Shown here piece after piece: positions 1-6,723 of a stretch of DNA of 8,304 bases. Within the stretch, counting starts at the first letter, position 1, and every line of letters starts with the position of its first letter. The DNA comes from Prevotellaceae bacterium (GTDB lineage: Bacteria; Bacteroidota; Bacteroidia; Bacteroidales; Bacteroidaceae): NCBI GenBank assembly GCA_022508685.1, contig JAFLUS010000072.1, positions 1 through 8,304 on the forward strand. Reading direction: 5' to 3'. The position numbers were made by a program, and so were the translations under genes. Under the pieces are notes generated by a model. The model was given only the letters and a program-made list of their open reading frames with translations, had not been told where the DNA came from and did not search any database.

Positions 1-663
1 TTATTGCTTCTTGAACAGGAAACCTGTCTTCATGCCGTTGACGGAACCCGTGAGGGAGGAGAGGGTAGAGAGGGTGGCGTTGCCTGATGCTCCTGCGAGG
101 GTCTGGGCAATGGAGAGGAGTTTCGTAGAGTCGAAAGTGAGGGTGAGATTGTTGAGCGACACGGAAACGTAGGCTGCGGGGAGCGTCATCATGGATGTGG
201 AGATGGTGAGCGTCTTGTTGCTGTTGTCGAACGTGTAGGTGCCGTTGTAGGTCTTGCCGTTGAGCAGGTAGGTGCAGGTGTTGTCCTTGTTGAAGGTGAA
301 GGCGAACTTGCCGGCGGTGATGCCTGCCATTTTGTAGTAAGGCTCGATTTTCTTGATGATGTTGGCTGCGGCTACGGAACCTCCGGCTTGTGTGAGGAGG
401 TTTTCGCTTTCAAACTGTACGGCGGGTTCTTGGTATACCCATGTGCCGATGATGGTGGATTCGGTGGTGCTGGAAGCGAATTGTCCGATGATGCTGCTGA
501 TGAGTGTGCCCACGTTGCCTGCTGACGAGGAGGTGGTTGCAGAGGTTGTCGTACCGGTGAGTCCGTTCGGACGGCTGGAGCCAAGTGTGCCGGGGGTGTC
601 GCATCCTGTCAGTGACAATGTGCCGATGAGGAGCAGTGTCGCGATGGTTTTGATGTTGTGCAT
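1..663 (-). CDS. DUF4923 family lipoprotein
   Basis: The 220-residue product is complete: ATG at 663, stop TAA at 3-1. It starts with a lipoprotein signal peptide, with a short basic/polar N-terminus, a hydrophobic core at residues 7-17 and lipobox LTGC with Cys21 as the expected acylated residue. A Gly/Ser/Thr-rich linker follows (about 24-50). The conserved domain begins near IGTW (72-75) and runs to the C-terminus. It contains the beta-strand-like segments FAFTFNKDNTCTYLLNG, GTYTFD and TLTIS, as in lipocalin-like calycin folds. This matches my recollection of the DUF4923 family of Bacteroidales, whose function is unknown. Location in the outer or periplasmic membrane leaflet is inferred from the lipobox. 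The gene has its own promoter (717-748) and is divergent from the hydrolase operon. The lipoprotein call is firm and the family name fairly firm. Confidence 0.85.
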   Translation of the reverse strand: MHNIKTIATLLLIGTLSLTGCDTPGTLGSSRPNGLTGTTTSATTSSSAGNVGTLISSIIGQFASSTTESTIIGTWVYQEPAVQFESENLLTQAGGSVAAANIIKKIEPYYKMAGITAGKFAFTFNKDNTCTYLLNGKTYNGTYTFDNSNKTLTISTSMMTLPAAYVSVSLNNLTLTFDSTKLLSIAQTLAGASGNATLSTLSSLTGSVNGMKTGFLFKKQ

Positions 664-716
664 AATGATAAAAGTTTAATAAATGTTGAGTGGTTCGTAG
701 TAATCGTTAAAACTTT

Positions 717-748
717 GCAAAATTAGCGACATTTTTCCAAAAAGCAAA
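717..748 (-). promoter_or_regulatory. Bacteroidetes-type promoter for the DUF4923 gene
   Basis: Read on the minus strand, TAATTTTGC at 725-717 is a perfect TAnnTTTGC -7 element. TTTG at 748-745 is a matching -33 element, 19 nt upstream. This is the known arrangement for the primary sigma factor (SigABfr type) of Bacteroidetes. Transcription should start around 708-712, giving a leader of about 45-50 nt before the ATG at 663. No Shine-Dalgarno sequence is seen; the leader is A/T-rich, as is usual for the phylum. Confidence 0.7.
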
Positions 749-779
749 GACCGATGTCGATTATTCTGAAAAAAAGCCG

Positions 780-788
780 TAACTTTGC
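780..788 (+). promoter_or_regulatory. -7 promoter element of the MBL-HAD-panB operon
   Basis: TAACTTTGC is a perfect Bacteroidetes -7 element (TAnnTTTGC). I see no good TTTG -33 element about 19-21 nt upstream (around 756-760); GTCG there is a poor match. Transcription should start about 6-8 nt downstream, near 794-796. That leaves a short leader before ATG 809 and rules out the in-frame TTG at 785, which lies inside the element itself. Confidence 0.65.
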
Positions 789-808
789 ATGAAATATCGA
801 AAAGAAAG

Positions 809-1615
809 ATGCTACAGTTTATCAGTTTTGGAAGTGGAAGTTGCGGCAATTGCTACTACGTGAGCAATGGTGTGGATGCGGTGCTGGTGGACGCCGGTGT
901 CGGTATTCGCCGATTGAAGCGGGGGATGGCCACCTATGGTGTGCGCACGTCGCTGATTCGCGGATTGCTCATTACGCATGACCATGCCGACCATATTAAG
1001 GCTGCGGGTCACGTGAGTTCGGAATACAATCTGAAGGTATATACGACGGAGAAGATTCATGGCGGAATGCGCCACAACTACCATGCGATGCGCAAGGTGG
1101 ATGTGGAACGTGCCATGGCGGTGGAGAAGGATGTGGCGTTCGAAATGGGTTCGCTGCGCATTACGGCGTTCGACATTCCGCACGACTCGGCAGAGAACGT
1201 GGGTTATTGCATAGAGAGCGGCAACGAGGTGTTTACGATTATGACCGACGTGGGTGCGCCGACGGAGAATGTGCGCAAATACATCGGACGGAGCAACTAT
1301 CTTGTGCTCGAGGCGAATTATGATGCCGAGATGTTGAAGAACGGGCCTTATTCGGATTATCTGAAGCAGCGCATCATGAGCGGTACGGGACATTTGTGCA
1401 ACACGCAGACGGCAGAAGTGCTGGCGGAATGTTTCCACGAGGGGTTGCGCAACGTGTGGCTGTGCCACTTGAGCGAGGAAAACAATCATCCGGAGTTGGC
1501 ACGCAAGACGATTGAGTTCAAACTTCGGCAGTATGGCATCATTGTCGGAAAGGATGTGCAACTCGAAGTGTTGCGCCGCCAAACGCCGACGGGGCCATGG
1601 ACGTTGATTCTTTAA
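809..1615 (+). CDS. MBL-fold metallohydrolase, YycJ/WalJ type
   Basis: The product has 268 residues starting MLQFISFGSGSCGN, the usual N-terminus for this family. It is a cytoplasmic metallo-beta-lactamase-fold hydrolase. Metal-site motifs appear in order: HDHADH (57-62, the HxHxDH signature), His125 in IPHDS, Asp147 in TDVG, His195 in GTGHL and His220 in CHLS. The YycJ/WalJ group is annotated as a 5'-3' exonuclease-like or metal-dependent hydrolase. In Firmicutes it sits near the WalKR genes, but no such two-component genes are present here, so a nucleic-acid substrate is only family inference. The frame is open back to a TTG at 785, but that codon lies within the promoter. ATG 809 follows a purine-rich AAAGAAAG and gives the canonical N-terminus. 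It is the first gene of an apparent operon; the HAD gene begins 18 nt after its stop. Confidence 0.88.
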   Translation: MLQFISFGSGSCGNCYYVSNGVDAVLVDAGVGIRRLKRGMATYGVRTSLIRGLLITHDHADHIKAAGHVSSEYNLKVYTTEKIHGGMRHNYHAMRKVDVERAMAVEKDVAFEMGSLRITAFDIPHDSAENVGYCIESGNEVFTIMTDVGAPTENVRKYIGRSNYLVLEANYDAEMLKNGPYSDYLKQRIMSGTGHLCNTQTAEVLAECFHEGLRNVWLCHLSEENNHPELARKTIEFKLRQYGIIVGKDVQLEVLRRQTPTGPWTLIL

Positions 1616-1633
1616 TATAAATACGCGGAAAAC

Positions 1634-2299
1634 ATGGCTACGTTGCGTGCGGCACTGTTTGACCTCGACGGTACGTTGATAGATACGGAGGCGCAGTACA
1701 CGGAATTCTGGGGTGGCATGGGACGGATGTTCCGACCTGATGTGCCCGATTTGGAGAAGAAAATCAAAGGGACGACGCTGACGCAGATATTCGACGGCTA
1801 CTTTCCCGACCCACAGGTGCAAGCCGACATCACGGCACGATTAGATGCGTTTGAACAGCAGATGCAGTTTCTGTTCGTGGCAGGCGCAGAGGCGTTTGTC
1901 GACGATTTGCGCCGACATGGTGTGCTGTGTGCCGTGGTGACGAGTTCGAATCAGAAGAAAATGGAGAGCATGATGCGGAAACTGCCTCAGTTTGCAGGGA
2001 TGTTCGACCGCATTTTTACTTCCGAAATGTTTAAGGCTTCGAAGCCCGACCCTGATTGTTACCTGATGGCTGCCCGCACGTTGGGCGTCGAAGTGGGCGA
2101 GTGTGTGGTGTTCGAAGATGCCTTCACCGGATTGGAAGCCGCACAACGTGCCGAAATGTTCACCGTGGGACTGACGACAAACAATCCGCGACAGGCGATA
2201 GAAGACAAATGTCAATGCGTTGCCGACGACTTCACACGGCTTTCCCATGATGCCGTCGTACGGTTGCTCAATGGTGATGTTTTACACGAAACAATATAG
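1634..2299 (+). CDS. HAD-superfamily hydrolase (beta-phosphoglucomutase/phosphatase-like)
   Basis: The 221-residue protein is a haloacid-dehalogenase hydrolase of subfamily I with a helical cap, the usual length for this group. All four motifs are visible. Motif I is FDLDGT (9-14), with Asp10 the nucleophile and Asp12 the general acid/base. Motif II is VVTSSN, with Ser104 or Ser105. Motif III is Lys137 in KASKPDPDCY. Motif IV is the acidic pair Glu161-Asp162 in VVFEDAFTGLEAA. The cap lies between about 16 and 85. The VFEDAFTG and KPDP patterns resemble beta-phosphoglucomutase-like and sugar-phosphate or phosphoglycolate phosphatases, but sequence alone does not fix the substrate. ATG 1634 puts the FDLDGT motif nine residues in, as expected. 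The gene lies between the MBL-fold gene (18 nt upstream) and panB (26 nt to its ATG) and is probably co-transcribed with both. Confidence 0.88.
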   Translation: MATLRAALFDLDGTLIDTEAQYTEFWGGMGRMFRPDVPDLEKKIKGTTLTQIFDGYFPDPQVQADITARLDAFEQQMQFLFVAGAEAFVDDLRRHGVLCAVVTSSNQKKMESMMRKLPQFAGMFDRIFTSEMFKASKPDPDCYLMAARTLGVEVGECVVFEDAFTGLEAAQRAEMFTVGLTTNNPRQAIEDKCQCVADDFTRLSHDAVVRLLNGDVLHETI

Positions 2300-2325
2300 T
2301 ATGAACATTTAATATTCAATTGATT

Positions 2326-3147
2326 ATGTCAGGATATTTAGTGGAAGATACGCGCAAAGTGACCACCCACCGTTTGCTGCAAATGAAACAGGAAGGCAAG
2401 AAGATTGCCATGCTTACCGCTTATGACTACACGACGGCACAAATTGTCGACGGCGCCGGAATGGATGTCATACTTGTAGGCGATTCAGCCTCCAACGTGA
2501 TGGCAGGAAACATGACGACGTTGCCCATGACGCTCGACCAAATGATTTATCACGCCAAAGCCGTGGTGCGTGCTACGAAGCGTGCGCTGGTGGTGTGCGA
2601 TATGCCGTTTGGTACCTATCAAGTCAATGCGACGGAGGGTGTGGAGAATGCTGTCCGCATCATGAAGGAGAGTCACTGCGATGCCCTGAAACTGGAAGGT
2701 GGCGTTGAAATCATCGAAACGGTGAAGCGCATACTGGCTGCAGGTATTCCAATTATGGGACATCTGGGATTGACGCCGCAATCCATCAATAAATTCGGTA
2801 CATACACGGTGCGTGCACGCGAGGAGGCAGAGGCTGCCAAACTGATTAGCGATGCCCATGCACTGGAAGATGCCGGATGCTTTGCCGTGACGTTGGAGAA
2901 AATTCCAGCAGCCCTTGCCGAACGTGTGGCATCGGAACTGCGCATCCCTGTCATTGGTATCGGAGCCGGTGGCAAAGTGGACGGACAGGTGCTGGTTGTG
3001 GCTGATATGCTGGGCATGACCAAAGGGTTTACGCCCAAATTCCTGCGTCGTTATGCCGACTTATCGACCGTCATGACGGATGCCATCGGACACTATATAG
3101 AAGATGTGAAGAATGGCGATTTTCCGAATGAAACGGAACAATATTGA
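2326..3147 (+). CDS. panB: 3-methyl-2-oxobutanoate hydroxymethyltransferase (PanB)
   Basis: PanB transfers a hydroxymethyl group from 5,10-methylenetetrahydrofolate to alpha-ketoisovalerate. This makes ketopantoate, the first committed step of pantothenate and coenzyme A synthesis, in the cytoplasm. The 273-residue product is close to the usual 260-280. It has the TIM-barrel (phosphoenolpyruvate/pyruvate family) signatures: [10 protein letters not shown] (29-38), GDSASNVM with Asp53, CDMPFG with Asp92, KLEGG with Lys122 and Glu124, GHLGLTPQ (145-152), the catalytic-type Glu191 in TLEKIP, and PVIGIGAG (208-215). Asp53, Asp92 and Glu124 correspond to the Mg2+ ligands of E. coli PanB (Asp45, Asp84, Glu114). 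The frame is also open to a TTG at 2320, but ATG 2326 two codons later is the better start. It is the last gene of its apparent operon. panC, panD and panE are not in the window. Confidence 0.96.
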   Translation: MSGYLVEDTRKVTTHRLLQMKQEGKKIAMLTAYDYTTAQIVDGAGMDVILVGDSASNVMAGNMTTLPMTLDQMIYHAKAVVRATKRALVVCDMPFGTYQVNATEGVENAVRIMKESHCDALKLEGGVEIIETVKRILAAGIPIMGHLGLTPQSINKFGTYTVRAREEAEAAKLISDAHALEDAGCFAVTLEKIPAALAERVASELRIPVIGIGAGGKVDGQVLVVADMLGMTKGFTPKFLRRYADLSTVMTDAIGHYIEDVKNGDFPNETEQY

Positions 3148-3312
3148 CGTGCGGAAGGTGCAAACGGGAGTGGCGATTTCGTAGCAAAATGTTAGTGAAT
3201 GTTGCAGTTTGCATGACAAATGTGTAAAAAAATGGAATATTGTTTTTGATTTTCAGACCTTTTTGTTAACTTTGCAATGGCAGACTGTTGTGTCTTGTCC
3301 GAAATGCAAATT
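3148..3312. other. Intergenic region between panB and the GT5-like gene
   Basis: These 165 bases lie between two genes on the same strand. The right half holds a clear promoter (3243-3275). I see no convincing hairpin plus T-run that would terminate the upstream operon, so some read-through from panB is possible. No credible small gene is present. Confidence 0.5.
3243..3275 (+). promoter_or_regulatory. Bacteroidetes-type promoter for the GT5-like/DUF4270/DUF5106 operon
   Basis: TAACTTTGC at 3267-3275 is a perfect -7 element, identical to the one at 780. TTTTTG at 3243-3248 supplies a -33 TTTG, with 18 nt between the two boxes, close to the usual 19-21. Transcription should start near 3281-3284, giving a leader of about 30 nt before ATG 3313. 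The in-frame ATG at 3277 would fall at or upstream of the transcription start, so it cannot be the translation start from this promoter. Confidence 0.72.
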
Positions 3313-4128
3313 ATGAAAGCGAAGAAAATACTATTCATTACACAAGAAATGGTGCCCTTCTCCCCGTCGACGCTGAAGTCGGAGATGGGACGCTATTTGC
3401 CGCAAGGAATTCAAGAACAAGGACACGAAATCCGTACATTTACACCGAAGTGGGGCAACATCAATGAACGTCGCAACCAATTGCACGAAGTGATTCGTCT
3501 GTCGGGAATGAACCTCATCATCGACGACACCGACCACCCGCTCATCATTAAAGTGGCATCGATTCCCGCAGCACGGATGCAGATTTATTTCATCGACAAC
3601 GATGACTATTTCATGAAGCGTCTGATGATATGCGACGAAAATGGCGAGGAATACGATGACAACGGCGAACGTGCTATCTTTTATGCACGCGGTGTGCTGG
3701 AAACGGTGAAGAAATTGCGCTGGGTGCCCGATGTCATTCATTGCCATGGTTGGATAACGGCTTTGGCTCCGCTGTACATTAAGAAAGCCTATGCGGATGA
3801 GCCATCGTTCAACGAAACAAAAGTAGTGTTCTCGCTTTCATCGCCCGAATTTCAAAAAGACCTCGGACAGCATGCGGCAGAGTGCATACCGTTCAAGACG
3901 GTGAAAATGTCGGATTTTGCAGAACTTTGCACAGACAAGTTCGGTTACGACGAATTGCAGAAGATTGCGGTGAAGTATGCCGACGGCGTGGTAATGGATG
4001 ACGAAAATGTGAATGCTGATGTCGTGGCATACGCACAAAGTCTGAACCTCCCGATACTGCCTTACCAGTCGAAAGAAACGATGAAAGCCGCATATAGTGA
4101 GTTTTATGAGCAAATAGTCGGTCAGTAG
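3313..4128 (+). CDS. Glycogen/starch synthase-like protein, GT5 N-terminal domain only
   Basis: The 271-residue product starts MKAKKILFITQEMVPF, like the first strand of bacterial glycogen synthase (GlgA, family GT5). PDVIHCHGWITAL (139-151) matches the conserved DVIHxHDW-type motif of that domain. However, bacterial GlgA is about 480 residues. Here the whole C-terminal GT-B domain, which binds much of the ADP-glucose and carries the catalytic Glu region, is missing. The KxGGLADV donor-binding loop near the N-terminus is replaced by a segment around STLKSEMGRYLP (19-30). Normal synthase activity is therefore unlikely; a regulatory, binding or partner role is possible. Databases often label such short Bacteroidetes proteins glycogen synthase, which should not be taken as function. 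Start 3313 is preferred over ATG 3277 or 3304 because of the promoter and the match to the GlgA start. It leads an operon with two lipoproteins. Confidence 0.8.
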   Translation: MKAKKILFITQEMVPFSPSTLKSEMGRYLPQGIQEQGHEIRTFTPKWGNINERRNQLHEVIRLSGMNLIIDDTDHPLIIKVASIPAARMQIYFIDNDDYFMKRLMICDENGEEYDDNGERAIFYARGVLETVKKLRWVPDVIHCHGWITALAPLYIKKAYADEPSFNETKVVFSLSSPEFQKDLGQHAAECIPFKTVKMSDFAELCTDKFGYDELQKIAVKYADGVVMDDENVNADVVAYAQSLNLPILPYQSKETMKAAYSEFYEQIVGQ

Positions 4129-4142
4129 TAACGCTTTATCTT

Positions 4143-5531
4143 ATGTTGAAGACATACAGAGAATTGGCAATGCGTGTGTTGTCCGTTCTTTTCGTGATGA
4201 TTACGTTTGTTTCGTGTGACGACAGCACTGATGCTTTGGGCGTAGAGATGATGCCCGGCGCAGACTTTGTCACACGTCAGTACAGCACTTACGATGTACA
4301 AACATTGTCCTATGCCGTAGGCGATTCCGTGTTGGCACGGTCGAGCACATCCTATTTAGGACGTTTCACTGACCCCGAAACCGGAACTGTGGTGCAGAGC
4401 GATTTTCTCGCTCAATTCCACTGCACGGAAGAATTCAGTTTTCCCGACAGCATCAGCAACTACACCATCACCAGTACCGAACTGCGTCTGTACGTAACTG
4501 ATTTTGTCGGCGATTCGTTGGCGAACTTCAAACTCAGCGTTTATCCGTTGAATACGGTCATGGATGCCGATGCCGACTATTACACTAACATCAATCCGGA
4601 AGACTATTACGACACGACGGCAGAACCGATAGCCACAAAGTGGTATTCGTTGGCAGACTACACCATTTCTGACGATGAACGCACTGCTACCGGCTACAAC
4701 CGCAGCATTCGCATTACGTTGCCTACTGAAGTCGGTCAAGCCATATACGATGCTTATCGCACACAGCCTGAATTGTTTACCAATACGGAAACGTTGCTCA
4801 ATAGCGGTCTGCCTTGCACCAAGGGCTTCTATTTCAAGGTGGAAGCCGGCGATGGTGCCATTGCCTATATCGACGTAGCCCAGTTCAACTTCAACTACCG
4901 CTATTACGATTCGGAGTATGAGAAAGATACGCTCGGAGTCAGCCTGTTCGCCAGCACTGAAGAAGTGGTGCAGGCTACGCGCTTTGACAACGAACATCTC
5001 GACCAACTCATGGAGGATACGTTGTCCACCTATTTGAAATGTCCGGCAGGTATTTTCACACTTGTCGACCTGCCCATCGCCACGATTGAGGACGACCAAC
5101 TCATCAATTCGGCAAAACTGACATTTACTCGCTACAACGACCGCAACAGCGACCAAGTGGCATCGGCATTCAAACTTGCCATTCCTCGAACGCTCTTGCT
5201 CGTGCGTCTTGACGACTATCTCAATGGTTATTTTGAGAAATATTCCTTGGCGGATAGTGAGACGTCTTACCTCACCACCTTCTCTGCGGCAAGCAATACC
5301 TACGTATTTAACAATATCTCCAAACTGATTTCGACCATTAAAGACGAAATCCGTGACGGAACAGCCACGGAGAATGCCGCAAAACTATTGCTCATCCCCG
5401 TACAGGCAACCTATGATTCGAGTGGCAATCTGGTGAAACTGAGCCACGACTTCTCCATGTCGAGCACACGCCTTGTCGGAGGTGCGAAAGACCGTTCACT
5501 GCTCGAAATCATTTATAGTCGCTATAATTAG
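4143..5531 (+). CDS. DUF4270 family lipoprotein
   Basis: The 462-residue product begins with a signal peptide and lipobox (hydrophobic run 12-23, FVSC with acylated Cys25). An internal ATG at 4170 would give a shorter signal sequence and cannot be excluded as the start. Acidic residues directly after the cysteine (Asp26, Asp27, then Asp30) resemble the acidic lipoprotein export signals described for surface lipoproteins of Bacteroidetes, so surface exposure is possible. The mature part looks beta-rich. It has the features I associate with DUF4270: an early LGVEMMPG segment, SSTSYLGRFTDPETGTV (47-63), repeated 'strand, D-rich loop' units, and a late SRLVGG-like segment (here STRLVGGAKDRSLLEI) near the end. 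The function of the family is unknown. It begins 14 nt after the GT5-like stop and ends 23 nt before the next ATG, so it is the middle gene of an operon. Confidence 0.85.
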   Translation: MLKTYRELAMRVLSVLFVMITFVSCDDSTDALGVEMMPGADFVTRQYSTYDVQTLSYAVGDSVLARSSTSYLGRFTDPETGTVVQSDFLAQFHCTEEFSFPDSISNYTITSTELRLYVTDFVGDSLANFKLSVYPLNTVMDADADYYTNINPEDYYDTTAEPIATKWYSLADYTISDDERTATGYNRSIRITLPTEVGQAIYDAYRTQPELFTNTETLLNSGLPCTKGFYFKVEAGDGAIAYIDVAQFNFNYRYYDSEYEKDTLGVSLFASTEEVVQATRFDNEHLDQLMEDTLSTYLKCPAGIFTLVDLPIATIEDDQLINSAKLTFTRYNDRNSDQVASAFKLAIPRTLLLVRLDDYLNGYFEKYSLADSETSYLTTFSAASNTYVFNNISKLISTIKDEIRDGTATENAAKLLLIPVQATYDSSGNLVKLSHDFSMSSTRLVGGAKDRSLLEIIYSRYN

Positions 5532-5554
5532 TGGATGGAATAAGCCTTATTCGT

Positions 5555-6529
5555 ATGAAGACATTATTCATCATTTCCGTGTGTGCCACATACTGCTTGT
5601 TAGCCTGTTCCAACACTACTCAATCATCTGTGGGAACGGAAACAGCAAACGATACGGTTGTTGATACGGCTATGCCGACCGATTCGCTCCATCCAGAGGA
5701 ATTACCGCTGCCTTCTATACCTGATACTATGCGCGAACCTGCTCTCCGGGCTTCATATCTTATTCAGCATTTTTGGGATGCTATGGATTTTAGTGACACC
5801 TTGCGTGCTCATAGTAGCGCGTTCATGGAGCAGAATTTTGCCAACTTTGTCAGCGTGTTTCCCTATGCCGATGAAGCGTCTCGCAGAAATGCCGTCTCTT
5901 CTTTTTTGAATAGCGCATCGACAGATCTTCAAACCTATCAATTGATTACGTCTATTGCCGAGCATTACTTGTACGACCCCAATTCTCCGATGTTAGACGA
6001 GGAAACCTATATTCTTTTCCTTGAACAGATGGTCACGTCGCCGATATTGGATTCTGCCCATATACTGCGTCTGAAACATCAATTGCGTTTTGCTAAACTG
6101 AATCGTCCCGGGATGACGGCAGCAGATTTTACCTATCTGACTCGTGATGGCGATCGCACGACACTTCATCGCACAGACACCAACGAATTATTGTTATTGG
6201 TATTCTACGACCCCGATTGTGAGCATTGCCAAGAAGTGATACCGCAGATTGCATCTTCATCCATATTGACCGACATGGTCAATAGCGGTCGTCTGAAGAT
6301 TCTTGCTATTTATGCCGATATGGATAGTGAATTATGGAAGAAAACCAACACCGAACTCCCAACTTCGTGGATTGTCGGTATGGATACAGGCAATATTTCA
6401 AACAAGAACCTTTACGCCCTCCGTGCCCTTCCATCTCTCTATCTTCTTGATTCTAACAAGACTGTCCTGCTGAAAGATGCGCCTATCAGCATGGTCGAAA
6501 ATTATATGCGGGGAATAGTATCTGAATAG
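5555..6529 (+). CDS. DUF5106 and thioredoxin-like domain lipoprotein
   Basis: The 324-residue protein has a lipoprotein signal peptide (MKTLFIISVCATYCLLAC, acylated Cys18) and a Ser/Thr/Pro-rich linker to about residue 58. The N-terminal domain (about 63-185; RASYLIQHFWDAMDFSDT is typical) fits DUF5106. The C-terminal domain (about 187-320) is thioredoxin-like: the strand LLLLVFYDPDCEHC places a CxxC active site at Cys222-Cys225 (CEHC), and ALPSLYLLD supplies the cis-proline (Pro293). This architecture resembles TlpA/ResA-type thiol-disulfide oxidoreductases of Bacteroidetes. A periplasm-facing, membrane-anchored redox role is likely, but the substrate is unknown. The frame is open back to a GTG at 5531 overlapping the upstream TAG; ATG 5555 is preferred because the signal peptide then starts correctly. 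It is the last gene of its operon. Confidence 0.85.
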   Translation: MKTLFIISVCATYCLLACSNTTQSSVGTETANDTVVDTAMPTDSLHPEELPLPSIPDTMREPALRASYLIQHFWDAMDFSDTLRAHSSAFMEQNFANFVSVFPYADEASRRNAVSSFLNSASTDLQTYQLITSIAEHYLYDPNSPMLDEETYILFLEQMVTSPILDSAHILRLKHQLRFAKLNRPGMTAADFTYLTRDGDRTTLHRTDTNELLLLVFYDPDCEHCQEVIPQIASSSILTDMVNSGRLKILAIYADMDSELWKKTNTELPTSWIVGMDTGNISNKNLYALRALPSLYLLDSNKTVLLKDAPISMVENYMRGIVSE

Positions 6530-6667
6530 GTTTCATTGTGCTTATACCAGTCAGACCATTCCCCAGTTTGTACACTGAAGATTAGTAGGTCCAAACAGCG
6601 AAACTGCAGTATCATTTATTTTCAAGGAAGGCATGCGCCCATGATTGGTGATAGCATATTAAGCCAA

Positions 6668-6705
6668 AAGAGGTGTATTGAACCTATTGTTTCAATACAC
6701 CTCTT
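6668..6705. terminator. 15-bp perfect hairpin, probable terminator between convergent genes
   Basis: AAGAGGTGTATTGAA (6668-6682) is the exact reverse complement of TTCAATACACCTCTT (6691-6705), with an 8-nt loop. It lies 41 nt past the stop of the minus-strand barrel gene and about 138 nt past the stop of the plus-strand DUF5106 gene. Read on the minus strand, the 3' arm runs into CTCTTTTGG, a short T-run. Read on the plus strand, only TT follows. The hairpin therefore fits better as the terminator of the barrel gene, with possible use in both directions. The stem is A/T-rich in its loop-proximal half. Confidence 0.6.
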
Positions 6706-6723
6706 CGCGTGTTCAATATACCT
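6691..6723 (+). repeat. Imperfect direct repeat of the hairpin arm
   Basis: TTCAATACACCT (6691-6702) recurs as TTCAATATACCT (6712-6723), 11 of 12 identical, with starts 21 bp apart. Together with the inverted left arm (6671-6682) there are three copies of the 12-mer within 53 bp. The copies could form alternative hairpins or be remnants of a small duplication. Confidence 0.6.

Noticed and set aside
353..679. A plus-strand frame of 108 codons opposite the DUF4923 gene
   Set aside because: It is antisense to a gene with a clear lipobox and promoter, and shows no domain of its own.
709..718. A plus-strand -7-like element AAACTTTGC
   Set aside because: The first base deviates from TAnnTTTG and it overlaps the much better minus-strand promoter. 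The nearer plus-strand element at 780 explains the gene.
812..1822. A 336-codon open frame on the minus strand opposite the MBL-fold and HAD genes
   Set aside because: It spans two well-supported plus-strand genes. Its translation is His/Arg/Val-rich with no recognisable motif, as expected for the antisense shadow of G+C-biased codons.
3159..3213. TGCAAAC (3159-3165) and GTTTGCA (3207-3213) as an inverted repeat that could terminate panB
   Set aside because: The arms are only 7 bp, 41 bp apart, not extendable and not followed by a T-run, so chance is the best explanation.
4356..5156. A 266-codon minus-strand frame inside the DUF4270 gene
   Set aside because: It is fully embedded in a lipoprotein gene with signal peptide and operon context. 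The translation has repetitive Val/Ile/Arg composition and no start signals or promoter.
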